DNA of 64,000 nt from Dyella terrae (GTDB lineage Bacteria; Pseudomonadota; Gammaproteobacteria; Xanthomonadales; Rhodanobacteraceae): assembly GCF_022394535.1 (NCBI RefSeq), contig NZ_CP089414.1, positions 1,302,001 to 1,366,000 of the forward strand, in the 5' to 3' direction. Of this stretch, positions 36,701-45,406 are shown piece after piece. The notes under the pieces were generated by a model. It saw nothing but the letters and a program-made list of their open reading frames with translations. It did not search any database and was not told the origin of the DNA. The number at the start of each line of letters is the position of its first letter. Position 1 is the first letter of the stretch. Both the position numbers and the translations under genes were made by a program.

Positions 36701-39398
36701 GGGCACCAAGAATGGCGCGTCCATCGTGTCGCTCGATGGGAGTGGCAACGTCAACCTGGGGCAGCAGTCGCTCACGCTTACCCAGGGCAGCGGCAGCTTC
36801 GGCGGCGTGATCGGCGGCACTGGCGGCCTGATCATGCAGAACGGCTCGCAAGTGCTCACTGGCGTGAACACCTACAGCGGCGTCACCTCGATCACGGGCG
36901 GCACGCTGGCGCTCTCGGGCCATGGCAGCCTGGCAAGTTCGTCGGACGTCAACGTCACGGGCAGCGCGCTGTTCGATATCTCTGGCACAACGAACGGCGC
37001 GTCGATCGTTTCGCTGGACGGCAGCGGCAACGTCAATCTGGGCCGACAATCGCTCACGCTGACCGGGGCCAAGGGCAGCTTCAGCGGCGTCATCGGCGGC
37101 GTTGGCGGCCTCAACCTTGCGGGTGGCACCGAAATCCTCACCGGCACCAACACGTTTGCCGGCACCACCGCCATCGGCAGCGGCAGCACGCTGCAGATCG
37201 GCAACGGCGGCACCACCGGCTCGATCGCAGGCAATGTCACCAACAACGGCTCGCTGGTGTTCAACCGTAGCAATGCGGTGAACTTCGCCCGAGCGATCTC
37301 GGGTGCTGGTGCGCTGACGCAGTCCGGCAGCGGCACGCTCACGCTGAGCGGCGCCAATACCTATGCGGGAAGCACCACCATCAGCGCCGGCACGCTGGCG
37401 CTGTCCGGAAACGGCAGCATCGCGCAATCGTCCAGCGTCAATGTGGCGGGCAACGCCAGCTTCGATATCTCTGGCACCACCAGCGGCGCGTCCATCGTCT
37501 CGCTCAACGGTAGCGGCAATGTCAGCCTCGGCCAGCAGTCGCTCGCGCTGACGCAGGCCAACGGCAGCTTCGGCGGTGTGATCGGCGGCAGTGGCGAGCT
37601 GATTCTGCAGGGCGGCACGGAAAGCCTCACCGGTGCGAACACCTATACCGGTGGCACGGTGATCAACGCCGGTACGCTGAAGGGCAATACGGTCAGCCTG
37701 CAAGGCAACATCGTCGACAACGGCAACCTGGAGTTTGACCAGGCAAGCGATGGCATCTACGCAGGCGTGCTTTCCGGTGCAGGCAACTTCACCAAGTCCG
37801 GCACCGGCATGCTGGTGCTCAATGGCCAGAACAGCTTCACTGGCGTGACGTCGATCACTGCTGGCACGCTGGAAGTGGGTGACGCGGCAACGCCGGGAGC
37901 TTCGCTGGGTGGCGCGGTTAATGTAGGTAACCAGGGCACGCTGCGCGGACACGGCACGATCAACGGCAACGTCGTGAACAACGGCGTCGTCCGCCCCGGT
38001 GGCTCCATCGGTACGCTGACCATCAACGGCAACTTTACCCAGACCAGCACCGGACAGTTCCAGGTGGATACCGCTGCGGATGGCACCGGCAGTCGCCTGG
38101 TCGTCAACGGTGCCGTGTCGCTGGGCGGCAGTGCCCTGCTCATCTTGCCGTCCTCGGATTGGAAGGCCAATACCAACTATGAACTGTTGACGGCGACCGG
38201 TCCGATTACCGGGCAGTTCGCCACCGTGTCCTCGAACTTCGCCTTCGTCAATCCCACGCTGCAATACGGGCAGAACGACATCGGCCTTACTCTCGCCCGC
38301 AACAACGTCACCTTCCCTTCCGTGGCAGGAACACCCAATGCCAAGGCGGTTGCCTCGGCAGCGGAGTCACTGGGCGCGGGCCAAGCCGTTTATGACACCG
38401 TAGTCACGCTGGACAACGCTACGGCGGTGAAGGCGTTCGAGCAGTTGCAGGGCGACATCCACGCCAGTACCCGCACGGCCATCCTGGAAAACGACCGATA
38501 CGTGCGCGACGCGATTGGCGCCCATCTGCAGGGCGTGTCGAACCACGCGACCAGCCAGACGGCAAGCAATGATGCTGGCGTCACCGCCTGGACGTCGGCG
38601 TGGGGCCACTGGGGCTCGCACGACAGCAACGACAACACCACTGCGTTGGACAGCAATGGCAGTGGCGTGGTGGTGGGCGCGGATCTCGGTGTCGCGGGCA
38701 ACAGTCGCCTGGGCACGATATTGGGATCCGGCCAGGGAACCGCGCGCAGCACGACGCCCGATACCTCGGCGCATCATCTGGACACCTACGCAGGCCTCTA
38801 CGGCGACACGACCTTGGGCGCTGTCCGTCTGCAGGGTGGCGCGGTGTACGGCTGGCAGAAGATCAACACGTCCCGCACGCTCGCATTCGGCAACGTCAAC
38901 GGAAACGCTGACAGTCGCTACAACGCAAACACCACGCAGGTGTTTGCCGATGCCAGCTACGAGTTCGCGCTGGGCCGCTCCACCATTGCACCGTTCGCTA
39001 ACATCGCCTACGACCGCATCAGCACCGATGCGGTCCATGAGAACGGGAACGTGGCCGCGCTGGATGTCGCCAGCGACGACAGCACCGTCACCGTGAGCAC
39101 ACTCGGTGTGCGCGGCAGTTTCCAGCTCGATGATCGCGGCGGCTTGCGCGCCAACGTAAGCGCCGGCTGGCAGCATGCGTCCGGCGATGTGACGCCTGTG
39201 GCCAATGAGCGCTTCGCTGCCGGTGGCAATGTGTTCTCCGTGTCGGGTGTGCCGCTGGCCAAGAACGCAGCGGCGATCAGTGGTGGCATCAGCTTCCAGG
39301 TCACGCCCAGCGTGACGGTGGACGCGACCTACGGCGGCCAGTTCGGCCACCAGGCGACAGACCAGTCCGCGCGCATGAGCCTGACCTGGATGTTCTGA
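30765..39398 (+). CDS. Giant autotransporter adhesin (type Va) with PATR repeats
   Basis: A 2877-residue surface protein. Residues 1-25 (MNRIYRLVWNRALRVMQVAS) form an extended signal peptide region, followed by a normal signal to about residue 63 (STAWAAPAWSAV). Residues 72-270 are Gly/Asn-rich (GGAGGAGG with LTNGGVINGG units). A long beta-helix passenger follows, with autotransporter-associated strand repeats (for example NTYTGGTTINGGTLSIS), including seven copies of a ~94-residue module. The C-terminal barrel occupies about 2605-2877 and ends MSLTWMF. Such proteins export their own passenger through the barrel and act in adhesion or biofilm. AGGGG before the ATG supports the start. Confidence 0.95.
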   Translation: MNRIYRLVWNRALRVMQVASELTYAPRGGCTTTSVTLQRRRPLALACVTLLASTAWAAPAWSAVTCPTGAILINATGTTGGTGAPGTAGYGSSVNNATLCVASGASSNGGAGGAGAPGGMNPAGGGAGGAGGTGFNVSSLNTSLTNAGNIRGGAGGAGGGAYYAGGGGGSGGTGVNISGSGSSLNNGGTINGGVGGNGGTSTGGYGVARGGAGGAGVSGNGFSLTNGGVINGGNGGNGGTGGTVGNGGVGVVTTGGSSITNSNTIQGGKASGGTGAQADAVDLSGGGNTLTLQNGYTFTGNVISTSGTLNGGDTLVLGGVANGTFNASAIAPGQPTSYSGSTQYYGFNSYQVNGTGVWTLNGTTGALTPWTIKLGTLAVSSDGALGSTLGAVTLDQGGTLEATQSFVLSHALTLGANGGGNLRVDAGANLLVASPINGTSGNFNAEGPGILTLNANVSTSIGNQTYGVGQVMLGNNLSLTSASSITMRSPLDGGYSLAITAPMTTLGGTIGSSNALTSLSVTATTGATLGGNVSTSGAQTYNAAVTLDNNTTLSSSSGNVTLSSSVDGTYGLTIHAGGNAALGGAVGSLTPLNSLSVSGNSGITLGGNVTTTGAQIYSNGVTLLGNVTATSAGNGAINFSSTVNGNYALNANTGGAVSFGGAISGLTSLSTNSGSFTATNALNIAGPLSITTLNSAITQSQGFTVAGASSFSAGDAAITLNNISNQFTGAVSLSNTGANNVMLTNGGPLTLGNVTVGNGSLSLSGNGISQSASTAITQAASAGSITLNSGSAIALANTGNNFTGALSATGTAISLYNASNLTLGAINASGPLLLCSGGNIVQTGTGFIATPRMAGTSTGAMTLTSSNNSIAQLSNIAANGFSLTNGSALSVVGHVDGGSGGTSVSTTSGTLDISPASTVGTGTGTVALGAAGALSIEGAVNGNAVTLNAAGNTVLAGTMSASGASGTTINSGTLQVGSGGTTGTLTGNVTNNTGLIFNHSDNVSYAGAISGSGSLTQQGTGILTLTGDNTYSGVTTINAGTLALTGSGSIASSSIVNVASSGTLDISTTTSGASISSLGGSGNVTLGQQSLTLTAVNGPFYGVISGTGGLTVLNGPIFLTGNNTYTGLTTIGSAGFVWVGGGGQTGSIMGDVANDGAFEFDLTSNYTYGGIVSGAGQLVLQGTGTVTLTGINTYSGFTWIGTGTLALSGSGSIANSSFVDVNDSVFDISGTTAGASITSLTDNGSVVLGQRTLTLNNASGDANSNFSGTISGSGGVALQNGTETFSGVNTYSGITAINGGTLALSGSGSIASSSDVNVASAGTLDISTTTNGASISSLDGSGNITLGQQSLALTAANGSFSGVISGSGGVTLQAGAETLTGNNTYTGATTIGSPGTLTLGNGSTSGSIAGNVANSGALVFNRSDAVDFSGVISGTGTLTQAGSGTLTLDGNSGGFGGSTIVSSGTLVIGSVAGNGAALGGNVTVDANATLRCHGTIGGNVDLLSGGIVEPGDSIGTLTVNGDFSAAQGSLLNFSFGAPGTTQQTLGSGDSIHVGGNLSLNGATLNITNAGGMGAGLYNLFGYSGTLTAANGGLTLGSAPAGEQLQLQYLTSQKQINLIDSTGFTLNAWNANGQASATQMGGGSGTWSATSPMWTTVTANLPNGAMQPQPGFALFGGTAGTVTVDSSAGSVSATGIQFAVNGYTLNGDTLTLVGSNGNAPVIRVGDGSSAGASMTARIDNIVAGSDGLTKADLGTLVLSGANTYTGGTTINGGTLSISSDANLGNAAVGITFQGGTLENTTAFFTTRSMNLAGNGTLQTDADLLASGTIDGSGALTKSGAGTLTLLGANTYTGSTTISAGTLALAGPGSIADSSNVNIASNATFDIAGTSGASIVSLGGSGNVLLGLRSLTLTQANGSFAGVIAGPGSLTLTGGTETLSGTNAYSGITAINGGTLALSGAGSIAHSSDVNVAANATFDISGTKNGASIVSLDGSGNVNLGQQSLTLTQGSGSFGGVIGGTGGLIMQNGSQVLTGVNTYSGVTSITGGTLALSGHGSLASSSDVNVTGSALFDISGTTNGASIVSLDGSGNVNLGRQSLTLTGAKGSFSGVIGGVGGLNLAGGTEILTGTNTFAGTTAIGSGSTLQIGNGGTTGSIAGNVTNNGSLVFNRSNAVNFARAISGAGALTQSGSGTLTLSGANTYAGSTTISAGTLALSGNGSIAQSSSVNVAGNASFDISGTTSGASIVSLNGSGNVSLGQQSLALTQANGSFGGVIGGSGELILQGGTESLTGANTYTGGTVINAGTLKGNTVSLQGNIVDNGNLEFDQASDGIYAGVLSGAGNFTKSGTGMLVLNGQNSFTGVTSITAGTLEVGDAATPGASLGGAVNVGNQGTLRGHGTINGNVVNNGVVRPGGSIGTLTINGNFTQTSTGQFQVDTAADGTGSRLVVNGAVSLGGSALLILPSSDWKANTNYELLTATGPITGQFATVSSNFAFVNPTLQYGQNDIGLTLARNNVTFPSVAGTPNAKAVASAAESLGAGQAVYDTVVTLDNATAVKAFEQLQGDIHASTRTAILENDRYVRDAIGAHLQGVSNHATSQTASNDAGVTAWTSAWGHWGSHDSNDNTTALDSNGSGVVVGADLGVAGNSRLGTILGSGQGTARSTTPDTSAHHLDTYAGLYGDTTLGAVRLQGGAVYGWQKINTSRTLAFGNVNGNADSRYNANTTQVFADASYEFALGRSTIAPFANIAYDRISTDAVHENGNVAALDVASDDSTVTVSTLGVRGSFQLDDRGGLRANVSAGWQHASGDVTPVANERFAAGGNVFSVSGVPLAKNAAAISGGISFQVTPSVTVDATYGGQFGHQATDQSARMSLTWMF
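33849..37640 (+). repeat. Seven ~282-bp PATR modules within the autotransporter gene
   Basis: Modules begin near 33849, 34338, 34629, 36306, 36585, 36867 and 37356. Each codes N-T/A-Y-S/T/A-G, then a TLALSGSGSIA stretch, a DISGTT-GASIVSL stretch, GSGNV-LGQQSL-LT and a FSGVI-G-GGL segment. Adjacent copies at 34338, 34629, 36306, 36585 and 36867 are spaced 279-291 bases apart. The DNA similarity is high enough that copy number could change by recombination. Confidence 0.85.
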
Positions 39399-39415
39399 GT
39401 CCAGACGCAAGATCT

Positions 39416-39449
39416 GAGCGGGCCGGTCGCGTGAGCGACTGGCCCGCTC
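39416..39449. terminator. Strong hairpin after the autotransporter
   Basis: A 15-bp stem (GAGCGGGCCGGTCGC with its near-perfect complement, one wobble) and a GTGA loop, followed by TCCTTCT. It ends the autotransporter and also faces the convergent efflux operon. Confidence 0.8.
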
Positions 39450-39458
39450 TCCTTCTAC

Positions 39459-40946
39459 TCAAGGTTGCGCACCCGACGATCGCGCAGCGCCTCGCTGCAT
39501 GTCAGCCGTTTCATCGTTGGGTGTGCCCATCGCTTGATACAGCGCGGCAGTATCGATCAGGCGTGTCGCCGTAGCTTGGATGGCCTGCACGCGCGCATTC
39601 TGCCAACCCGATTCGCTGGCGAGCGTCACGGGATAGGACGCCGAACCCAGCCGATAGCGTCGTTGCGTATCGTCAAATGACTGGCGCGCGGAAACTTCGC
39701 CGTTCTGCGCTGCACGCAACGCCAACGCGTCCTGATCGAGTGCGGTGAGCGTGTCGGCCACGTTCTGGAAGGCACCCAGCACGGTTTGCCGGTACTGCGA
39801 AATGGAAGCCTCATAGCTCGCGACCGCCGCTTTGCGCTGCGCCCGCAGCGCGCCGCCGTGGAAGATCGGTTGAGTGATTCCCGCGGTGGCTCCCCAGATG
39901 GTCCCGGCGCCGGTGAACAGCTTGGCGCTGTCGAACGCACCCGTACCCAGCGAAGCTGTCAGCGAGAGGTGCGGAAACATGTTGCCGGTAGCGACACCGA
40001 CCTGTGCAGAAGCCGCGCGCACCGCCGCTTCCGCGGCCAGCACATCCGGTCGCTGGCTCAGCAGATCGGAAGGCACGAGCACCGGCACCTCGGCGGGCAA
40101 GGTCAAGCTGGCCAGTGACAACGGCGCAGGCGCCTGGTCCGGCGTGCGCCCCAGCAGTACGGCAAGCGCATGGCGTTCGTGCAGCGCCTGCGCACGCAGG
40201 CCAGGCAGGCTGGCATCGATGGAGGCGGCGTTACGTTGGGACGCGAGCACGTCTTCCTGCGCTACCGCACCGAGCTTGTGCGCCTTCCCGGACAGGGCCA
40301 TCTGTTCGCGCGCAAGCGCTGAGAGCCGTTCGGTGGCACTCACCTGCTCCGCCAATGCCGACGCCCGCACGGCGGTGATCACGATATTCGCGGCCAGTGC
40401 CCGCTTAGCGGCATCGAACTGATAGGACTGCGAATCCACCTGCGCTGCTGCCTGCTTCACTTCGTTGCGGGAAACGCCGAACAGATCGAAGTCGTAGCTC
40501 AGTTGTAGCTGTCCGGCGTAGACATCGTAGACGTTGGTGGGCCTGCCGAAGTTCGGCAGGCCTAGCGCTCGCTGGCGACCCACCTGGGTGGCCGCGTCGA
40601 GCGAAGGCCACAACGCGTCACCCACTTGGGCGCGATATTGCTGACGCACCGATTCCAGCGTGTGGCGTGCGGCATCCAGTGAAGGGCTGTGCTGTAGGCC
40701 TTCATCGACCAGTGCATCCAGTTCGCTCGAACCGTAAGCCTTCCACCATTCCGGCACGGCGCGCGTACCCAGGCTGAACTTTTGCGCCACTCCCGCGGCT
40801 TCCGCACTGGTGGGGGGTGTCGGTGTGGCGGTATAGCTGGCCGGTTCCGGTGCCTTTGACGGCCGCGCTGGCGGCGCAAACGAACAGCCGGCCAATGCGA
40901 TGGCCACGCCAAGCGTCACCATGCGTAGAGGAACAGAGCGCATCAT
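39459..40946 (-). CDS. Outer-membrane efflux lipoprotein (NodT family), second RND system
   Basis: A 495-residue TolC-like lipoprotein with lipobox AIALAGCSF. The NodT-family start FSLGTRAVPEWWKAYGSSEL is followed by two OEP domains with VPSDLLSQRPDVLAAEAAVR and LSLTASLGTGAFDSAKLFTG. It pairs with the RND permease immediately upstream (ATGA overlap) and is the last gene of the operon. Paralogue of the protein at 23440-24837 but clearly distinct in sequence. Confidence 0.93.
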   Translation of the reverse strand: MMRSVPLRMVTLGVAIALAGCSFAPPARPSKAPEPASYTATPTPPTSAEAAGVAQKFSLGTRAVPEWWKAYGSSELDALVDEGLQHSPSLDAARHTLESVRQQYRAQVGDALWPSLDAATQVGRQRALGLPNFGRPTNVYDVYAGQLQLSYDFDLFGVSRNEVKQAAAQVDSQSYQFDAAKRALAANIVITAVRASALAEQVSATERLSALAREQMALSGKAHKLGAVAQEDVLASQRNAASIDASLPGLRAQALHERHALAVLLGRTPDQAPAPLSLASLTLPAEVPVLVPSDLLSQRPDVLAAEAAVRAASAQVGVATGNMFPHLSLTASLGTGAFDSAKLFTGAGTIWGATAGITQPIFHGGALRAQRKAAVASYEASISQYRQTVLGAFQNVADTLTALDQDALALRAAQNGEVSARQSFDDTQRRYRLGSASYPVTLASESGWQNARVQAIQATATRLIDTAALYQAMGTPNDETADMQRGAARSSGAQP

Positions 40947-43900
40947 GGGGCGATCTCCTTCGGCGTTTCGTCAGCACGCACGCGGTACCACACGGCGTAC
41001 AACGCCGGCAGATAGAACAAAGTGAGCACGGTCGCCACGGTGATACCACCCATCAGCGACGTAGCCATCGGGCCGAAGAAGTTGCTACGCAACAGCGGGA
41101 TCAACGCGAGCACCGCGGCAGCGGCCGTGAGCGTGATGGGCCGGAAGCGGCGCACGGTGGCGCCCACAATGGCCTCCCAGCGCGAATGGCCGTCGCGGAT
41201 GTCCTGCTCAATCTGGTCCACCAGGATCACCGAGTTGCGCATGATGATGCCGAACATGGCGATGGTGCCCAGCATCGCCACGAAGCCGAACGGCTGGCGA
41301 AACACCAGCAGCGACACGATCACACCGATCAGGCCCAGCGGTGCGGTGAGCACCACCATGAAGGTGCGGCCGATGCTCTGCAGTTGAATCATCAACAACG
41401 TCAGCACCGCAATGGCGAGCAGCGGCATCTGTGCGTTGATGGAGCCCTGCGCCTTGGCGTTCTGCTCTACCGAACCGCCCACTTCGATGCGATAGCCCAC
41501 GGGCAACTGGCTGCGCAACTCACCCAGCTTTGCATCAATGGCGTTGGTGACGTCCAAGCCCTGCGCGCCGTTGCGCGTGTCGGCCTGTACGTTGATCGAT
41601 GGCTGGCGATCGCGCTCCCAGATCACGCCATATTCCAGCCCGTAGCGCACATGGCCGAGCTGGGCCAGCGGAATCGCCTGTCCGTTGGACGTGGGCAGCG
41701 CGAGCTGCTCGATCTGGTCAGGATGCACCCGCTCGTTCTTGGGTGCGCGCAGGTCGACGGCGATCAACTTGTCACGCTCGCGGTACTGCGTAACCGTAGT
41801 GCCCGACAACGACATCGCCAGGAAATTGGCCACATCCTGCGAGCTGACACCCAATTGGCGTGCCCTGGCCTGGTCGATCTCGAAACGCACCGAGCGCTCG
41901 GCCGGCTCGTCCCAGTCGAATTGCACGTTGCGCGTGCGTGGGTCGGCGCGCATCACCGCAGCGACTTTCTCGGCAATGCCACGCACCGTCGCAATGTCGT
42001 CGCCATCGATGCGGAACTGCACGGGAAAGCCCACCGGCGGACCGTTCTCGAGACGGCTGACGCGAGTACGAACAGCGCTGAAATCACGCGACAGCACGCC
42101 ATCAAGGTAGCCCGCCAGCGCCTCGCGCTTTTCCACGTCCTTGGCCGTTACCACGAACTGCGCGAAGTTGGGTTGCGCCAACTGCTGATCCAACGGCAGA
42201 TAGAAACGTGGCGCACCGCTGCCCACGAAGCTGACGTAGTTGGCGACATCCTTGCGATCCTTCAGTACGTTTTCCATGCGCTTGACCTGGGCCAGCGTGG
42301 CCTCGAACGAGGCGCCTTCCGGCAACCGCAGATCGACAAGCAACTCTGGCCGATCCGAACTCGGGAAGAACTGCTTGGGCACCAGCCCGAAACCGGCCAT
42401 CGACACCACAAAAAAAGCCACCGTCACCACCAATACCGGCACGCGATGCTTCAGGCAGGCGTCGAGCATTCGACGGAAGCGCTGGTAGAACGCCGTCTGG
42501 TAGATGTCGATATCGCCACCGTGCGTCGGCGCGACCAGCGCCTTCGCACGACGTGCATCGCGCCAGCGTGTTGGCAGAAAACGCGCCCACCACTCGTCGC
42601 CCGGCTTCGTCCGCGCGTGATGCTCGGGCAGCATGTGATAGCCCAGCAGCGGAATCACGATCACCGCCGCCAGCCATGACACCAGTAGGGCGATGGCGGA
42701 GACCTCGAAGATGGAGCGGGTGTATTCGCCCGTGCCGGATTTCGCCAGCGCAATGGGCAGGAAGCCGGACACCGTCACCAGCGTGCCGGTGAGCATGGGA
42801 AACGCGGTACTGGTGTAGGCAAACGCGGCGGCACGCAGGCGACTCCAGCCTTGCTCCAGCTTCACCGACATCATCTCCACCGCGATGATCGCGTCGTCCA
42901 CCAGCAGGCCCAAGGCCAGCACCAGCGTACCCAGCGATACCTTGTGCAAGCCGATGCCAAGCAGCTCCATGCACAGCGCTGTGGCCGCCAGCACGAAGGG
43001 GATGGAGATAACCACCACCATGCCCGTGCGCAAGCCTAGGCTGAGCAGGCTGACCAGCAGCACGATGCCGACGGCTTCGGCAACCGATTCGAGGAAGTCA
43101 TCCACCGAATGCGACACCGCGTGCGGCATGCTGGTCACTTCATTGAGCTTGAGGCCAGCGGGCAGGCGCTTCTGCAGGTCCACCGTGGCCTTGTCCAAGG
43201 CCTTGCCCAGGTGAACTACATCGCCGCCGGGCTGCATGGTGATGCCAATGCCCAGTACGTCCTTCGACATGAAACGCATCTGTTGCGTCGGCGGATCGTC
43301 GTAGCCGCGCCGGATGGTGGCCACGTCGCCCAGACGGAAGCTTTGGCCATTGACGCGCAGCAGGGTGTTCTCCAATGCAGCAACGTCACTGAACTGCCCC
43401 GTGGGGCGTACAAACACGCGATCGTCGCCGGTGGTGATGACCCCGGCTGAGGCCACGGCATTCTGCTCGTTGATGGCCTGCGCGATCTGTTGCGGCGTGA
43501 TGCCTAACTGGGACAGGCGCGCGTTGGCGATCTCGATGGTGATGCGCTGGTTCTGGTCGCCCAGAAAATCCACCTTGCCCACGCCCGGCACGCGCAACAA
43601 CTCGGCGCGCAACTGATCGGCGTAGTCGTGCAATTGCGCCGGCGAGAAACCGTCGCCTTCCAGCGCGTAGATGTTGGTATAGACGTCGCCGAACTCGTCG
43701 TTGAAGAACGGCCCCTGCACGCCCGGCGGCAATTGCGTGGCAATGTCGCCCACTTTCTTGCGTACCTGATACCAGGTATCCGGCACGCTGGAAGCCGGAG
43801 CGGAATCCTTGATGTTGAAGAAGATCAGCGATTCACCTGGACGCGAGTAACTGCGCAGGAAGTCGATCGACGGTGTTTCCTGCAGCTTGCGCGAGATGCG

Positions 43901-44128
43901 GTCGGTGACCTGCTCCTGCACCTGCTTGGCATCCGCACCGGGCCAGAACGTCTGCACCACCATCACCTTGAAGGTGAACGGCGGATCTTCCGACTGCGAC
44001 AGCCGGCTGTACGACAGCATGCCGAACACGGCGACCATCACCATGACGAAGAACACCAACGACTGGTGCCGCAACGCCCAGGCCGAGAGATTGAAGCGAC
44101 CTTCCTCGTGGGGGGCCGGGGCCGTCAT
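40943..44128 (-). CDS. RND efflux permease, second system
   Basis: A 1061-residue inner-membrane pump of the AcrB/AcrD/AcrF superfamily. The N-terminus FNLSAWALRHQSLVFFVMVM and the DPPFTFKVMVVQTFWPGADA motif place it in the branch close to TriC/VexF-type permeases rather than MexB. TM4 has [20 protein letters not shown] with the two Asp residues. Substrates unknown. It lies between an adaptor (ATGA overlap) whose frame is broken and the NodT channel. Confidence 0.94.
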   Translation of the reverse strand: MTAPAPHEEGRFNLSAWALRHQSLVFFVMVMVAVFGMLSYSRLSQSEDPPFTFKVMVVQTFWPGADAKQVQEQVTDRISRKLQETPSIDFLRSYSRPGESLIFFNIKDSAPASSVPDTWYQVRKKVGDIATQLPPGVQGPFFNDEFGDVYTNIYALEGDGFSPAQLHDYADQLRAELLRVPGVGKVDFLGDQNQRITIEIANARLSQLGITPQQIAQAINEQNAVASAGVITTGDDRVFVRPTGQFSDVAALENTLLRVNGQSFRLGDVATIRRGYDDPPTQQMRFMSKDVLGIGITMQPGGDVVHLGKALDKATVDLQKRLPAGLKLNEVTSMPHAVSHSVDDFLESVAEAVGIVLLVSLLSLGLRTGMVVVISIPFVLAATALCMELLGIGLHKVSLGTLVLALGLLVDDAIIAVEMMSVKLEQGWSRLRAAAFAYTSTAFPMLTGTLVTVSGFLPIALAKSGTGEYTRSIFEVSAIALLVSWLAAVIVIPLLGYHMLPEHHARTKPGDEWWARFLPTRWRDARRAKALVAPTHGGDIDIYQTAFYQRFRRMLDACLKHRVPVLVVTVAFFVVSMAGFGLVPKQFFPSSDRPELLVDLRLPEGASFEATLAQVKRMENVLKDRKDVANYVSFVGSGAPRFYLPLDQQLAQPNFAQFVVTAKDVEKREALAGYLDGVLSRDFSAVRTRVSRLENGPPVGFPVQFRIDGDDIATVRGIAEKVAAVMRADPRTRNVQFDWDEPAERSVRFEIDQARARQLGVSSQDVANFLAMSLSGTTVTQYRERDKLIAVDLRAPKNERVHPDQIEQLALPTSNGQAIPLAQLGHVRYGLEYGVIWERDRQPSINVQADTRNGAQGLDVTNAIDAKLGELRSQLPVGYRIEVGGSVEQNAKAQGSINAQMPLLAIAVLTLLMIQLQSIGRTFMVVLTAPLGLIGVIVSLLVFRQPFGFVAMLGTIAMFGIIMRNSVILVDQIEQDIRDGHSRWEAIVGATVRRFRPITLTAAAAVLALIPLLRSNFFGPMATSLMGGITVATVLTLFYLPALYAVWYRVRADETPKEIAP

Positions 44129-45259
44129 AGCGGGCGGTCCTCGGGATGCGGCGGATCGATCGGCGCAACCTTCTCGCCGGCACTGACTGTGTGCACGCCC
44201 TGCATCACCACGCGCTCACCGGCCTTGATGCCATTGCTTACCAACACGTCGCGCTCGCCGTAGCGCAGCACGGTCACGGGGCGAAGCTCCAGCGTCATAT
44301 CTGACGGACGCACCACCCACACGGCCGGTTGCTCGCCTTGGTGGAACAACGCGGTGGCCGGCAGGCGAACCGAGGGGCTGGTCTGTGAGGAGATTTGCAG
44401 CGCGACCGCCGCTGTCATGCCCAGGTGCACCTGCGGCCCGACATCATCCAGACCCAGTTTGACGCGGTAGGTGCGACTGACCGGATCGGCGGCTGGTGCG
44501 ATGTCACGCACGTGCGCCGTCAGCGCTTTGCCATCCGCCGGGGACAGAACGACGCTCGCCGACTGGCCCGGCTTGATCTCACCGATGCGGCTTTCGGGCA
44601 CGTCTACGAACACGTCCCGCTCGCCCGACCAGGCAAAGCCGAACACGGCCTGGCCCGCCGCCAGCACCTGCCCTGACTTCCGCCTGTTCGCTGGTGATCG
44701 CGCCATCGCGGTCGGCTACCAAGCTGGTGTAGTGATGCTGGTTCTGCGCCAGTTCGAGCTGCTGGCGGGCCTGTATCTGGTTAGCCAAGGCGGAGGTATA
44801 GGCATCACGCGTCTGCTCCAACTGCAGTTGGCTGATCAGGTTTTCCTTCGCCTGCGCTTCGTCGCGATCGCGCTGCTGGGTGGCGAACACCAGCCGGTGC
44901 TCAGCCGCGTCCAGAGCGGCGCGCGCGGCAGCTTCGTTTTTGCTGGCGTCGGCGTCATCGAGGCGTGCAAGCACCTGCCCTTTCTTTACGGTGTCGCCCA
45001 GGTGCGCCTCGCGCGACACCAGTTGGCCAGGCACGCGAAAGGACAACGGCATTTCGTAGCGCGCGTGGATGTCGCCGGGAAAGCGCAGCACGTTGGCGCC
45101 ATCTGCCGCCAGAGCCGGCAAGGCGATGACAGGGCGCGCCGCTTCGGCGTCATGGGCGGATTGGCCACAGCCAGACAGCAAGACCAGCGCTGCCGCCATG
45201 CCAAGCCACGCCGCGGATCTGCGCGCGAAACCGCGCACGGGGAAGTCGGGAAGGTTCAC
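44125..45259 (-). pseudogene. RND periplasmic adaptor, interrupted by one inserted base
   Basis: The adaptor of the second pump, split over two frames. The first half starts at 45259 with lipobox VLLSGCGQ and carries the lipoyl piece YEMPLSFRVPGQLVSREAHL and a hairpin. It goes out of frame after TSEQAEV. The second half continues GQVLAAGQAVFGFAWSGERD and the beta-barrel domains to 44125. Removing one base near 44674 (an extra A after GTC on the coding strand) joins them into 377 residues. The rest is well conserved, so a sequencing error is likely. If real, the pump lacks its adaptor. Confidence 0.88.
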
Positions 45260-45336
45260 GAGCCGTTCCTGATGGGGATGGGGGATTCAGGTGCGCCAGC
45301 TCCGCCGGAACACCCTTCATACGCCAATGAACTCTA

Positions 45337-45350
45337 ATACATAGTTGTAT
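45337..45350. promoter_or_regulatory. Palindromic TetR operator between the second RND operon and its regulator
   Basis: ATACATAGTTGTAT is a perfect 5-bp inverted repeat with a 4-base spacer, in the 147-base divergent region. It is a typical TetR-family site and could repress both directions. AT-rich promoter elements (TTGAAT, TTGTAT) surround it. Confidence 0.6.
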
Positions 45351-45406
45351 CTGAATTCAAATAAGCATTCAAATGATGACTTTCGGCACAGGTGTTACCA
45401 TGGCGC

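Noticed and set aside
35595..38264. Long open frame (889 codons) antisense to the autotransporter, and several others in 30.8-39.4 kb
   Set aside because: They result from the biased codon use of Gly/Asn/Thr-rich repeats; they show no family motif and no ribosome binding site, and they follow the repeat period of the real gene.
40817..42679. 620-codon plus-strand frame opposite the RND permease
   Set aside because: Antisense of a well-conserved RND gene with no motif of its own.
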